Source: a virus. From it: 64,000 bases of DNA. A program made the translations under genes and the position numbers. The stretch lies in the IMG/VR virus record IMGVR_UViG_3300022843_000001, positions 124,001-188,000 of that record; one strand, written 5' to 3'. The notes beneath the pieces are model-generated. The model did not search any database. It had not been told where the DNA came from and saw nothing but the letters and a program-made list of their open reading frames with translations. This document shows positions 7,943-16,752 of the stretch, piece after piece; within the stretch, counting starts at the first letter, position 1; every line of letters begins with the position of its first letter.

Positions 7943-10900
7943 TTATTCTTTACCTCCGAAAATGTTAAGGCATAACTGAAAAGGATCGCTAGGAGAAAAA
8001 CCACTATTCCAGTGATTTAAAATAATAGACCTAGTTTCTGGACTTTGTGTACCTGTAACAGAGGGTGAGTTATTGTCTTCCAACCTATTCGCCTCACAGG
8101 AGTAAGAGTAAGTAGCAGTAAAAGGTACTTCGAAGATAACTTGGTATTTCCCAGTTCCCAAATCAACAACATCAGACACATTATAACTAGCGAGAATCAA
8201 CGGTGGATTCTGAGTACCATCAAAGTTGACCCAAGCGGTTGCAACACCAGTGTTCTTAATCTCACCATGAACTGTCAAGTCACCATGCGCTTCAACATTA
8301 TTAAACCGTTGCTTGGCAACAGGCATATTGACGAGTGTAGAGTTGATTACATCACCTTCGCTGTCAGTTCTAAACTCAGCTAAGTATGTCCGTTCAATAG
8401 CGGTGTCACTAGAGTTGTACATTCTACCAGCGTCGATTAAGTAGTAGTCTGACGGGAGGATTGTGTTAAATTCTAGTTCTGCTATTCCAGTGTATGTAGC
8501 GGCTCCATTATTAGCGGTGTTGTTAATTCTGTGGTAAATATACGCAGTGGTGTTACCTGCAGTAGTGTATAGATCGCCCCACAACTTTACCCCATTTCCA
8601 GAGTAATCGGACGAGGTGAAAGTAGAATCAATAGCTGTCCAAGTAAATCCGTCATTAGAGCCTTCAATAGTAAACCTTTTAGGTAATCTAGTATTGTCTG
8701 CAGGAGCACGTAATCTCCATGATTTAAGCACCCTAGCTTCAGTACCTTTATACTGAAGTTGCGAGTTTGTTGTAGACGTGCCTAACCATAGGTCCGAACT
8801 GCCAACAACTTGATCATTAGCGTTTTTATTAAACGCATTCCAAGCTGGGTACAGACTAACACTAGCGCTGGCAGCACCCGTAGAACTCTCGTAACCAAAG
8901 TGCCTAGCGGTAGTTCTCAATGATGCATCTAACGGACTAACAACACCCCATTTATCAGCGTCATTACGAGTAATACCTTCTAGTGGTCTGTTCTCAGTTA
9001 CACCATACGAACCACCTAAGTCTTTATAGATGTAGTAGTGCTTGCTCTCATGTCCAGCACCTAATGCATACGTTACACCAGAACCTACGTTCTCTTTGCT
9101 GTCCACTTGACCATTCGCATCAAAACCTTGAGCAAATGATATGAGTGTATTCTGAGCGATTGAGAGAGTATCTGCCGTAGTTGGGTAGGTGTAGTCACTG
9201 TTGGTATACGTGTTTGTACCAGCACCTCCTGTTGATGACTCTGCATAAGCCATGAAGAGGTATTCATCGTTTAGGTCGTTACCATTACCATTATCATCTC
9301 CAATATAAAATCCATTATCATCTAATCTAGTTCTAGTAGTTTGTGACACTTGCGCTCCTGAGTTTTCTAAACGCAAATAATTATCTAGTATCTGAGAATC
9401 TACTGTTTCCCAGCTACCAATATTAGTTAAATTTTTAACCATTACAAAAGCAGGTTTAAAACCACAGTCTACATAATTACCAGCAGCACCAGTGCCAATG
9501 TACTTGCCTATTTTTGATACGTTGGGGACTGATGTGAAGTGGTAGGATACATAATTTTTATCAGCTTGATTACTGGCTAAATTTGAACCAATGCTTACAG
9601 TCAATTCGTTTACAAGATAGTTTACAGCGGCAATGTTGATAACAGTACCCGTTGTATTAAGGATTATGGTGTTGTGAGAATCACCTAAAAGTTTACTCTG
9701 CACTAACCAATCAAACCCTGTGTCTCGTCCTTTAGTAATAGTTAAATCAGGCTCAACACCTAAATGATGAGGTATTTCATGTCCTGCTGCACCATCACCT
9801 TCGTAACCAACAATACTGAAACCAAGGTCGGGGTTGTAGTGTGATGTATACGCTTTGTTGCGGTTAGTTGTACCAGTAACTTTCTTAGTTGTCTGCCATG
9901 ACCATGAAGCGTAAGTTTCTGCGTTCCCATTTATTACATCTGACGTTCCCACTGTAAAACCAGTGGGGGTGAAACTTTGGTGGGTTGTTGCAACAGTACC
10001 TTCTTCGTCGGTTGTATCACTTCGCAATCTAACTGAGTTACCCCTAATTGTGTCAAATAGGTGATGACTATCAGCACTACGACTTTTAGCCCAAACAAGC
10101 CCACCAAAGTCACCAGTGGACATATCAAGACCAGTGTTAATAGCTCGACCATCTGCACCATCACCTGTGTATATTGCAGCACTAAAACCTGATCTTTCTG
10201 ATTTGCCTTGAGTTACTGCTTCTTGGTTCAAAGTTGAATTACGAGCAATAGTATTAGATACAGCAGTATCTTTATCATCAATTTGTGTCTGAGTATAACC
10301 ACTAACTATGTCTCCCCATAAAGAACCTGAGTAAGCTTGCATTTTATTACTAACACTATTGAAATATAGTGCTCCTATAACTAAAGCGTCACCATCATTA
10401 TCTAATGTAGGATCTGAAGATTTTGCTCCTAAATACCTATCATCAAAGTTATCGTAAGCCAATTCTGCAGCATCTCTAGCATTTTCTGCTAATGATCGTT
10501 CATAAGTTGCTGTTACTACATCAGCATTAGTAGCTACTACATCAGCATTAGTAGCTGATAAGTCTAAAGCAGTATCGATTGTGTCTTGATGTGTAAGTAC
10601 GAGATAAGCAGCTACAGCTATTCGATCTAAACCTGTCTGCACTTTGTCTGCTTCTGATAATATAACGTTGTTATTAGTTGTTACAACATCATTGTTAGTT
10701 GCCACAACATCAGCAGCAGTATCAATAGTATCTTGGTTAGTACTTACTAAGTCATTTGCAACAGCTGTTCTGTCTAAACCTGTCTGGTTTTTATCTGCTT
10801 CAACAAGTATGACGTTATTATTAGTAGTAACAACATCAGCTGCTGTATCTATCGTATCTTGGTTTGTTTCAACTAAGTCAGAAGCCGTATCGATTGTGTC

Positions 10901-11131
10901 TTGATTAGTAGCAACTAAATCTGCTGCAGTGTCTATAGTATCTTGATTAGTAGCAACTAAATTAGAAGAAGTTTGTTCTGCATTATCAGATATGTTATCA
11001 ATTTCTGACTCTAATCTAGTAATTTCTGTAAGTTTATCAGCTACTGACTTTACAATATCATAACCAGTAGTAGCCAATTCTCTGTCTATAGCAACTTTAT
11101 TTGATGTTAGCGAACTAAATTTTCTAGCCAT
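7943..11131 (-). CDS. Tail fibre / appendage protein with discoidin-like domain
   Basis: 1062 residues. Residues about 20-215 are coiled-coil-like repeats of the form VATNQDTIDTAADL, as in trimeric fibre shafts. Residues about 300-640 hold a beta-rich module seen in marine phage fibres (YTGDGADGRAINTGLDM; GYEGDGAAGHEIPHHLG; KYIGTGAAGNYVDCGFKPAFVMVKN), probably in three repeats. Residues about 745-885 look like an F5/8 type C (discoidin) fold: YPAWNAFNK, RLPKRFTIEGSNDGFTWTAI, YIYHRIN, often carbohydrate-binding. A small beta domain ends the protein. It would be the receptor-binding appendage. Start overlaps the stop of the upstream connector-like gene (TAATG). Confidence 0.83.
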   Translation of the reverse strand: MARKFSSLTSNKVAIDRELATTGYDIVKSVADKLTEITRLESEIDNISDNAEQTSSNLVATNQDTIDTAADLVATNQDTIDTASDLVETNQDTIDTAADVVTTNNNVILVEADKNQTGLDRTAVANDLVSTNQDTIDTAADVVATNNDVVTTNNNVILSEADKVQTGLDRIAVAAYLVLTHQDTIDTALDLSATNADVVATNADVVTATYERSLAENARDAAELAYDNFDDRYLGAKSSDPTLDNDGDALVIGALYFNSVSNKMQAYSGSLWGDIVSGYTQTQIDDKDTAVSNTIARNSTLNQEAVTQGKSERSGFSAAIYTGDGADGRAINTGLDMSTGDFGGLVWAKSRSADSHHLFDTIRGNSVRLRSDTTDEEGTVATTHQSFTPTGFTVGTSDVINGNAETYASWSWQTTKKVTGTTNRNKAYTSHYNPDLGFSIVGYEGDGAAGHEIPHHLGVEPDLTITKGRDTGFDWLVQSKLLGDSHNTIILNTTGTVINIAAVNYLVNELTVSIGSNLASNQADKNYVSYHFTSVPNVSKIGKYIGTGAAGNYVDCGFKPAFVMVKNLTNIGSWETVDSQILDNYLRLENSGAQVSQTTRTRLDDNGFYIGDDNGNGNDLNDEYLFMAYAESSTGGAGTNTYTNSDYTYPTTADTLSIAQNTLISFAQGFDANGQVDSKENVGSGVTYALGAGHESKHYYIYKDLGGSYGVTENRPLEGITRNDADKWGVVSPLDASLRTTARHFGYESSTGAASASVSLYPAWNAFNKNANDQVVGSSDLWLGTSTTNSQLQYKGTEARVLKSWRLRAPADNTRLPKRFTIEGSNDGFTWTAIDSTFTSSDYSGNGVKLWGDLYTTAGNTTAYIYHRINNTANNGAATYTGIAELEFNTILPSDYYLIDAGRMYNSSDTAIERTYLAEFRTDSEGDVINSTLVNMPVAKQRFNNVEAHGDLTVHGEIKNTGVATAWVNFDGTQNPPLILASYNVSDVVDLGTGKYQVIFEVPFTATYSYSCEANRLEDNNSPSVTGTQSPETRSIILNHWNSGFSPSDPFQLCLNIFGGKE
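10490..10980 (-). repeat. Imperfect tandem repeats encoding the fibre shaft
   Basis: About a dozen imperfect copies of a 36-45 bp unit encoding variants of LVATNQDTIDTAAD or NADVVATN. Some nucleotide copies are almost exact, for example the repeated acatcagcattagtagcta near 10510-10555. Copy-number change by slippage would alter the length of the coiled shaft. Confidence 0.8.
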
Positions 11132-11748
11132 TATACAAAACCTCTTTGATCAAATTTATAAGATTCCATATCGTCAGGAAGCAGTAAACCTTGGTCTACT
11201 ACTCTTTTACAGCTTTGGTCAAACCTTATATAGTGTGTATTATTTTCTGCTTTTATGTCAGAAGATATAGTTGAATTACCTCTATAGCCTATGTAATGCA
11301 ACAAAGCTTCTAGTAGTTGTGGAGGTAATGCTAAACTATCAGTAGTGTAATTAACAAAAGGAATAGACCCTCTATATATAATACTTAATTTTTCATCTTG
11401 TGCTACATTAGGAACTTCTACTGTGTTATACGTGGGAGTCATTATACCTAGAGGATCTTTTTCATCATTTACAGAAACTAGTTCTCCTTGTTCGTCATAA
11501 CACTCTATAACTACAAGGAAATTAGCAGGATTGTTTATACTAACATCTGTGTCGGTACCGTCTAGAGTATACGTTGTTTTACCTGTTTGAAGAGTAATAA
11601 TAGCTTCTTCAGCTTTAAGTGTGAACCTTTTATGAAGTTCCAACATACCAAGATTTATAAATCCAATTACTGCTTCTTCATTATCTTTTACAGATAACTG
11701 CCTCAGCTCTGAACTTTTAGCTAGACTTATTACTTGGCTGACTAACAT
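11131..11748 (-). CDS. Putative head-tail connector / tail adaptor protein
   Basis: 205 residues, mixed alpha/beta. The N-terminus LAKSSELRQLSVKDNEEAVIGFINLGMLELHKRF resembles phage head-tail adaptor proteins that have a helical bundle followed by a beta-rich part. It lies between the N4-type large terminase and the tail fibre, where N4 has connector/tail genes. The call is positional and by general pattern, not a firm family match. The stop overlaps the fibre start. Confidence 0.5.
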   Translation of the reverse strand: MLVSQVISLAKSSELRQLSVKDNEEAVIGFINLGMLELHKRFTLKAEEAIITLQTGKTTYTLDGTDTDVSINNPANFLVVIECYDEQGELVSVNDEKDPLGIMTPTYNTVEVPNVAQDEKLSIIYRGSIPFVNYTTDSLALPPQLLEALLHYIGYRGNSTISSDIKAENNTHYIRFDQSCKRVVDQGLLLPDDMESYKFDQRGFV

Positions 11749-11789
11749 TTGTTAACCCTTAAATTTTCATTATACTACCATACTATACA

Positions 11790-13400
11790 CTAAAATATAG
11801 TACTGTTATGTAGATTATCCAAATCATCCTCGTCTGGAAAGGTAGCATACGTACCTTCTTCATTTTGTACATACTGTGTATTAGTTTCTTCACTAGGTTC
11901 AAATGGGCTTAGTTCTGATAGCATAGCAAAAGTATCAGCTACATCATCATGTTTAGATTTAAACCCTTCTTTTGTAACAAACCTTAGTTCTTCTAAACAC
12001 TCATTCATGTATTTAGATCCTTTCATTTCTTCAGGAAGTAATACTTTTTTAGCTATTATCTTAGGAAGAAAAAGCATAAATCTAGATATTTTCTTTTTAG
12101 TAGGTCTTATACCTTCTTTAACGTTATCAAAACCTTTAGCTAGATTAAAGAATACACTTTTTCTTATCATCTCAGCTTTAATCCAAGCTATAAAACCACC
12201 TTGTTGACCACTTACCTCAATTCCAACTTCTAAAGGCTTGTACATAGCTACGTACTTAAACAGATCTGCTAAAGTTTTATCCATCAGTTGTTGTGCAATT
12301 TTACCGTCTACTAAAAGCCAATCTCCGTTATTGTTATAAGCCCACACAGAAATTACGCTGTAGTCAGCTGTTTTTTCTTCACTAGTAGCAAAGTCAGTTG
12401 TTATGTACCAGTTGTAGTTGCCTTTGTTTTTTAGAACATCTTTTCTGCTGTACCAAACTAAATCGTCACTGTTAACTAGTCTGTCTTCGTCACTTGTTAT
12501 TCTAAGCATAAGCTCTTGGTCAAATGCAGCTAACTCGCCACTTTCTTTAAGACTGTGGTACTCGTGGTTAATAAAAGAAAAAGGAAATCTATCTTCCCAC
12601 GCACCAACAAATTCTTCTTCTGTACACGGAAATTTTTCACATAGAGGATAAAGCTTTGTTAGCCATGATTTAGACTCAGCTGCTTCGTATAGAGGATCTT
12701 GCTTATTAAACGGTGTACCTGTCCAATTGATCATACGTTTTTTAGGATGTAAGCACTGTCTTGCTGCTCTATACAGAACTTTTTTAATGTCTTCTACAAT
12801 AGTTGCAGATTCTGCGTTTTTGTCTGACATGAGATCGTCTAGCCCTAGCCATGTAGGACGCTTACCATATTTCTTAAATCCACGAACACCTGTGTTAGCA
12901 CCAAAACCTTTAACGAAAAACATTTTACCGTCAGCGTTTTGAAACTCCCATTCAGAATCTATAAACTTTGTGTAAGGAACATATTTCTGTAAAAATTGTG
13001 AATGGTCCCATCTGTACTGCAGGTTTTGCCTCATAGACTTAACACCGTTGTCTATTGTGTCAGCTACGTACATGGCTACGTCAACTTCACCAAAACCGTC
13101 AACTTCACCGTAAACAGCTATGTACAAAAACATGTACTCATGTATTACTGAAGTTTTAGCACCACCACGAAAACAGACAAACAAGTTCTGCCTAGATTCA
13201 GTTATTGTGTCCAACATGTCATAGTGAAACAGAGGTGAAGTATTTTCTTCACCCATAGATCCGTTAACTAGTTTAATAAATGCTATAAACTTTAAAGCAA
13301 ATCTAGTAGGTACGTAATCTTTAGAAAATTTGGAGTAATCAATTTCTTTCAGCTTTTCTTCAAGATCTTTTTTAGCTTCTTCTACTATTACTTCTGTCAT
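11790..13400 (-). CDS. N4-type terminase large subunit
   Basis: 536 residues from the ATG at 13400, which overlaps the stop of the upstream gene (TAATG); a start at 13412 is also open. Walker A-like FVCFRGGAKTSV, Walker B RPTWLGLDDLM, coupling WTGTPFN, and a nuclease domain beginning WYITTDFATSEEKTADYS with a final acidic cluster at KHDDVADTFAML. This is the ATPase/nuclease motor of an N4-like packaging system. It is a second large terminase in the window, of a different lineage from the T4-type gp17. Confidence 0.9.
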   Translation of the reverse strand: MTEVIVEEAKKDLEEKLKEIDYSKFSKDYVPTRFALKFIAFIKLVNGSMGEENTSPLFHYDMLDTITESRQNLFVCFRGGAKTSVIHEYMFLYIAVYGEVDGFGEVDVAMYVADTIDNGVKSMRQNLQYRWDHSQFLQKYVPYTKFIDSEWEFQNADGKMFFVKGFGANTGVRGFKKYGKRPTWLGLDDLMSDKNAESATIVEDIKKVLYRAARQCLHPKKRMINWTGTPFNKQDPLYEAAESKSWLTKLYPLCEKFPCTEEEFVGAWEDRFPFSFINHEYHSLKESGELAAFDQELMLRITSDEDRLVNSDDLVWYSRKDVLKNKGNYNWYITTDFATSEEKTADYSVISVWAYNNNGDWLLVDGKIAQQLMDKTLADLFKYVAMYKPLEVGIEVSGQQGGFIAWIKAEMIRKSVFFNLAKGFDNVKEGIRPTKKKISRFMLFLPKIIAKKVLLPEEMKGSKYMNECLEELRFVTKEGFKSKHDDVADTFAMLSELSPFEPSEETNTQYVQNEEGTYATFPDEDDLDNLHNSTIF

Positions 13401-14272
13401 TAAAATTTCCAAGGCTTATCAGGTGTAGAAGATTTACCAGTATTTGGTATATCCCATACGTCTTCTTCAGGATCAGGTACTTCTACAAAAGTATTACTTT
13501 TACTTGGTATAGGTTTATCCCTGATTTCTTCAGTAAACTCAGCTTCTTCAATATCATCTGTTTCTATTTCTTTACTTACTATTTTAGATTCAATAATTGT
13601 TTTAATAGGTACACCAGCTTGAATACTTTGTTGTTCTTTTATAATTAATTTTTCTGTAGCTTCTCTTAAAGACGCTATAGCAGATTTAGCACCATCCTCA
13701 ACTTGTATACTGATAACATTGTCATCAGAAGGTTTAAGCTCTTTAATTAATGTTTCACCTGCCTTTTGTCTAACGATTTCTGATTTAGCATTACGCATTA
13801 ACTCAGCTTGGTTAGTTATTGATTCGTACAGCAGATGTCTAAAAATTAGTTGTACAGGGGTAGTAGCTACTTTTCGTATTTCACTAACTAAAGCAGTAGC
13901 GTTATATCTAGATGCTTCGCCTGTTATTGCACTTTTAGTTTGGCCTCTGTCAGTTCTAGCTTTAAGTCTTTCTGGAAAAACAAGAATATAAGACTCAGTT
14001 AAACTGTTACCAGATTCAACTAAAGAAAAAAACTTAACAGCACACAAGTACCCTCTTGAAGTGTATTTGCTGTTACTGCTCAGTATATTTAAATGGTCCC
14101 TGTAAACGTCTAAAAATTCTTCACCGTAGTCAGGATTTTGAGCTAGCTTGTTAAGCTCATACACAGTATTCTCATCAATCATGTGTTTTTGTTTAGCAGA
14201 CAGCTGAGACTGTAAAACTTTTAAATCAAGTTTAGCTTGTTTGGATTGTTCTGATGTTACTGTTGTTCCCAT
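13400..14272 (-). CDS. Putative terminase small subunit (N4 gp69-like position)
   Basis: 290 residues, largely helical, with a basic N-terminal half and an acidic proline-containing C-terminal tail (VEVPDPEEDVWDIP). It directly precedes and overlaps the large terminase start, as the presumed small-subunit gene does in N4-like phages. I see no certain helix-turn-helix. The function is inferred from position and size. Confidence 0.55.
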   Translation of the reverse strand: MGTTVTSEQSKQAKLDLKVLQSQLSAKQKHMIDENTVYELNKLAQNPDYGEEFLDVYRDHLNILSSNSKYTSRGYLCAVKFFSLVESGNSLTESYILVFPERLKARTDRGQTKSAITGEASRYNATALVSEIRKVATTPVQLIFRHLLYESITNQAELMRNAKSEIVRQKAGETLIKELKPSDDNVISIQVEDGAKSAIASLREATEKLIIKEQQSIQAGVPIKTIIESKIVSKEIETDDIEEAEFTEEIRDKPIPSKSNTFVEVPDPEEDVWDIPNTGKSSTPDKPWKF

Positions 14273-14281
14273 TTCTATAGC

Positions 14282-14737
14282 CTAATAAGGTATGTCTTGT
14301 TCTACAAATTCTACTGCTGATTTACTTAGTATGTAGTTGTAGTCTTCTGTGCTGATAGGCTTACTACCTTTTGGTAGCAGTACTTTATAATTAATATTTT
14401 TTATGTAACTTATTACTTCTTCAACATCAATGTCTTTAAATAACTCTGTGTGTCCATCAGTTTTCTTTTCAGGAACCCATTTCCACTCTGCTAGCAGTTC
14501 ATGTAAATGCTGTTCTAATAAATAAGGTACACCTGTTTCAAAATCTAACTTTGATCTAGTGAAAGGAATATACCTGTACGCCATAAACCAAGACCTTAGT
14601 ATTTCCATCATACGGTCAGTAGATCTAGGGGCGAAGCACATTCCAATTTTATAGACAACTTCCATGTCATCTAAGGTAAGTTCCAGTATGTAGACTCTAC
14701 CTACTGAAACTTCTGGTACTTTCCTAGTAGCAAACAT
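14282..14737 (-). CDS. T5orf172 / GIY-YIG-like protein
   Basis: 151 residues. The N-terminus has the order GRVYILELTLDDMEVVYKIGM, then PRSTDRMMEIL, then LEQHLHELLAEWKW: the T5orf172 (Mug113-like) branch of the GIY-YIG fold, with the first strand VYILEL and the KIGM strand in place of GIY and YIG. Members are DNA-binding or nuclease proteins. It sits 9 nt before the small-terminase gene in the same leftward operon. Target unknown. Confidence 0.7.
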   Translation of the reverse strand: MFATRKVPEVSVGRVYILELTLDDMEVVYKIGMCFAPRSTDRMMEILRSWFMAYRYIPFTRSKLDFETGVPYLLEQHLHELLAEWKWVPEKKTDGHTELFKDIDVEEVISYIKNINYKVLLPKGSKPISTEDYNYILSKSAVEFVEQDIPY

Positions 14738-14740
14738 TTA

Positions 14741-15193
14741 TTAATCTACAACACACCAATCTTCAGACATTATATCTATTACTGTACTGGCATAGGGTAT
14801 TTTTCTTGTGCCTTCTTCACAATCAGGAATAACAAAATAAGGATAAGAAACAGTCATTTCAGAGTTTGTAGAGTTACGAAGTACTAAGTACATACCTTTT
14901 CCATTCCAACCTGCTCTACATACTTTAGAACCACGTTTAAGTAATTCTATTGCGTGACCAAACGTTAAATTACCACTAGTTTTATATGAAGTTTCAAACA
15001 CATCTTTAGGTGACCAACTGATGTAACCATCGTAAGCAGCTGTATTAGGAAACCCTGTTTCAAGATACTCAACTAAATAACCTTCATCAGTACCATCTTC
15101 GTCATCAGGTAATACCCAACCTCGAAATTCGTTGTAATCTAAACGACTCATAGGTTTTGCAGACACTAATTTTGTTCCTACAAAAATTTCCAT
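14741..15193 (-). CDS. Tad2-like (DUF2829) anti-Thoeris protein with N-terminal extra domain
   Basis: 150 residues, two parts. Residues 1-72 (SRLDYNEFRGWVLPDDEDGTDEGY, GYISWSPKDVFETSY) match the domain often found before DUF2829. Residues about 75-150 are the DUF2829/Tad2 fold: LTFGHAIELLKRGSKVCRAGW, NGKGMYLVLRN, ending DIMSEDWCVVD. Tad2 proteins trap the cyclic ADP-ribose isomers made by Thoeris TIR enzymes; other family members bind related nucleotides. It overlaps the Acb2-like gene by one base, forming an apparent counter-defence pair. Confidence 0.8.
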   Translation of the reverse strand: MEIFVGTKLVSAKPMSRLDYNEFRGWVLPDDEDGTDEGYLVEYLETGFPNTAAYDGYISWSPKDVFETSYKTSGNLTFGHAIELLKRGSKVCRAGWNGKGMYLVLRNSTNSEMTVSYPYFVIPDCEEGTRKIPYASTVIDIMSEDWCVVD

Positions 15194-15471
15194 TAGAAAA
15201 ATTCCGGCTGCGCTACTGCTCTGGTTGCGTACATTAAACCGGTCTGTAAATCTGTTTTAGCTAGTGCCAAGAATCGTTCAGGTGTTGAATTTTTAATGTG
15301 GTCTTTTTCTTTTTTAGTCATGTCTGGACTGTATTGACTAGATACGTGTTTAGAAATTTCAATAAGTACTTCTTCCATTTTAGGACCAAGTGCTTTAATT
15401 TTGTTCATTAAGTCGATTTCGGTCTGTGAGAGTTCACGGTATCCAGTAATTTTGCGGTGCTGGTTGTCCAT
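15193..15471 (-). CDS. Acb2-like (Vs.4 family) cyclic-nucleotide sponge, anti-CBASS
   Basis: 92 residues from the ATG at 15471, chosen because AGGA lies about 10 nt upstream and because the family starts here. The pattern HRKITGYRELSQTEIDLMNKIK, then LALAKTDLQTGLMYATRAVAQP and a final aromatic residue, is that of T4 Vs.4/Acb2. These proteins form hexamers that sequester cyclic di- and trinucleotides made by CBASS. It is the first gene of the terminase operon in reading order and abuts the Tad2-like gene. Confidence 0.85.
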   Translation of the reverse strand: MDNQHRKITGYRELSQTEIDLMNKIKALGPKMEEVLIEISKHVSSQYSPDMTKKEKDHIKNSTPERFLALAKTDLQTGLMYATRAVAQPEFF

Positions 15472-15579
15472 CTTTAAATCCTGTATAGGTTGTTTAAAAA
15501 TTAAAATATACACTATGTACTTTTTGTAGTCAATAATAAACGGATCTTAGGCTGGTACGTAGAACTAGGGGGTACTGTC

Positions 15580-15669
15580 TGGCAGAAAGAGAGAGATTTG
15601 AACTCTCGGCCCCATTTCTGGGACTTTCCCTTAGCAGGGGAACGCCTTAAACCACTCAGCCATCTTTCT
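15580..15669 (-). tRNA. tRNA-Ser (GCU)
   Basis: Full cloverleaf on the minus strand: 7-bp acceptor AGAAAGA/TCTTTCT, anticodon loop CTGCTAA between TTCCC and GGGAA, a long variable arm as expected for Ser, T arm GAGAG-TTCAAAT-CTCTC, and an encoded CCA. GCU reads AGC/AGU. Confidence 0.93.
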
Positions 15670-15755
15670 TTAATTTGGGGCTTTACACAAGTTTTTACAC
15701 TTACTGGTTAAAACACGTTAACCATCCACAGCTATCAAACTGTGGGATAAAGCAT

Positions 15756-15830
15756 TGGTAGCGATAACGGGATTCGAACCCGTGATTTCTAGGTTATGAG
15801 CCTAACGCCTTACCACTTGGCTATATCGCA
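15756..15830 (-). tRNA. tRNA-Met (CAU), possibly Ile2-type
   Basis: Anticodon loop CTCATAA on stem TTAGG/CCTAG, T arm ACGGG-TTCGAAT-CCCGT, encoded CCA. The first acceptor pair is a T-T mismatch (TGCGATA against TATCGCT), an initiator-like feature, but the three G-C pairs of an initiator anticodon stem are absent. CAU could be elongator Met or lysidine-modified Ile. Confidence 0.9.
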
Positions 15831-15860
15831 AACTGCACAGTACTATATTATTTATACTAA

Positions 15861-15934
15861 TGGAAGACCTGTCTGGAATCGAACCAGAATAAAAAGATTC
15901 AAAGTCTTTCGCATCACCATTCTGCCACAGGTCT
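15861..15934 (-). tRNA. tRNA-Gln (UUG)
   Basis: Acceptor AGACCTG/CAGGTCT is a perfect 7-bp stem, anticodon loop CTTTGAA on AAAGA/TCTTT, T arm TCTGG-TTCGATT-CCAGA, encoded CCA. UUG reads CAA, a preferred codon in AT-rich genes like these. Confidence 0.93.
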
Positions 15935-15938
15935 AAAT

Positions 15939-16013
15939 TGGCTCCAAAGGTCGGACTCGAACCTACAACCTTTCCGTTAACAGCGGAATGCTCTACCATT
16001 GAGCTACTCTGGA
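15939..16013 (-). tRNA. tRNA-Asn (GUU)
   Basis: Acceptor TCCAGAG/CTTTGGA with one G-U pair, D arm with TGGTAGAGC, anticodon loop CTGTTAA on TTCCG/CGGAA, T loop TTCGAGT, encoded CCA. It is the first of the four-tRNA cluster in reading direction. Confidence 0.93.
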
Positions 16014-16054
16014 ATAATAAAATGTAAGTGCTAGGCGCTAACACTATTCGCACA

Positions 16055-16092
16055 TAAAAAAACCCCCAGTACTTTCGTAGTGGAGGTTTTTG
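16055..16092 (-). terminator. Rho-independent terminator before the tRNA cluster
   Basis: On the minus strand an imperfect stem ACCTCCACTAC / GTACTGGGGGT closes a GAAA tetraloop and is followed by a run of seven T. It would stop transcription coming from the RepL-like operon just before the tRNA genes. The plus strand also has a T run, so it may act both ways. Confidence 0.6.
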
Positions 16093-16245
16093 TCTTCTAG
16101 GTTTTTCTTTACTTTTAGGTATAGATACTACTGAAGATCACCTCCACGGTGCTGTTTGAAATTCGGTTGATGTTTATTGTTAAAGTAAGTTTTCATTTTT
16201 GTACTCTATCAAGTATTTATTGTTTAGTACAGTACTTATAGCAGT

Positions 16246-16488
16246 TTATTTTATCCACACGTAATTTGTTATTTGAGTACTATATTTAAAATCTTTATGT
16301 AGTACTCCTTCAGTAACTTCTATTTTACCAAATTTTACTACTACTGCAGGAATCCCTTCAGCCCTTAGTTTGTCTGCTAACCAATGAAGATAAGGTCCAT
16401 TTTCTATTACGCTGTGTGCATAGTTTCTGCTTGGAGCAGGACCATTGTACTCACATTCATTTATTTCTACTTTTACACTTTTAGCCAT
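16246..16488 (-). CDS. Small protein, unknown function
   Basis: 80 residues, ATG start 3 nt after the upstream stop. A short helix (PYLHWLADKLRAEGIPAVVVKFGKI) links two charged ends. No motif recognised. It is the last gene of the leftward RepL-like operon. Confidence 0.6.
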   Translation of the reverse strand: MAKSVKVEINECEYNGPAPSRNYAHSVIENGPYLHWLADKLRAEGIPAVVVKFGKIEVTEGVLHKDFKYSTQITNYVWIK

Positions 16489-16491
16489 TAT

Positions 16492-16752
16492 TTACACAGC
16501 TTTAATTATTACTAAATTTGATTCAGCTGCTGTAGTGCCTTTTGGTACGTACAATCTGCATTTTACGTTATTATAGTCTACTGTATAAAAATCAGTTAAC
16601 ACGTAAGTTTTCTTTTCTTTTTGTACATCACCATGAACTACGTACTTTTCTATTTCTTGGTGTAATTCTTTAGCATAACCTAATGGGCCACACCAATTAC
16701 CATAACCACTAGGTTCGTGTACGTAAGTGTAGATATCATAACCTTCTATCAT
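16492..16752 (-). CDS. Small protein, unknown function
   Basis: 86 residues. The ATG at 16752 overlaps the RepL-like stop codon (TAATG), so it was preferred to the TTG at 16758. The sequence is beta-rich with many Tyr/Val and one Cys pair far apart. No family recognised. Confidence 0.6.
   Translation of the reverse strand: MIEGYDIYTYVHEPSGYGNWCGPLGYAKELHQEIEKYVVHGDVQKEKKTYVLTDFYTVDYNNVKCRLYVPKGTTAAESNLVIIKAV

Noticed and set aside
7943-11131. Diversity-generating retroelement target in the tail fibre
   Set aside because: No reverse transcriptase gene or template-variable repeat pair was seen in the window; the repeats are in the shaft, not the tip.
15849-15856. T4 late promoter box TATAAATA between tRNA genes
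   Set aside because: The octamer is present on the minus strand, but it lies inside a tRNA cluster in the N4-type part, and chance matches are expected in AT-rich DNA.
15802-16053. 83-codon leftward reading frame across the tRNA cluster
   Set aside because: It overlaps three tRNA genes with clear cloverleaf structure and has no ribosome site.
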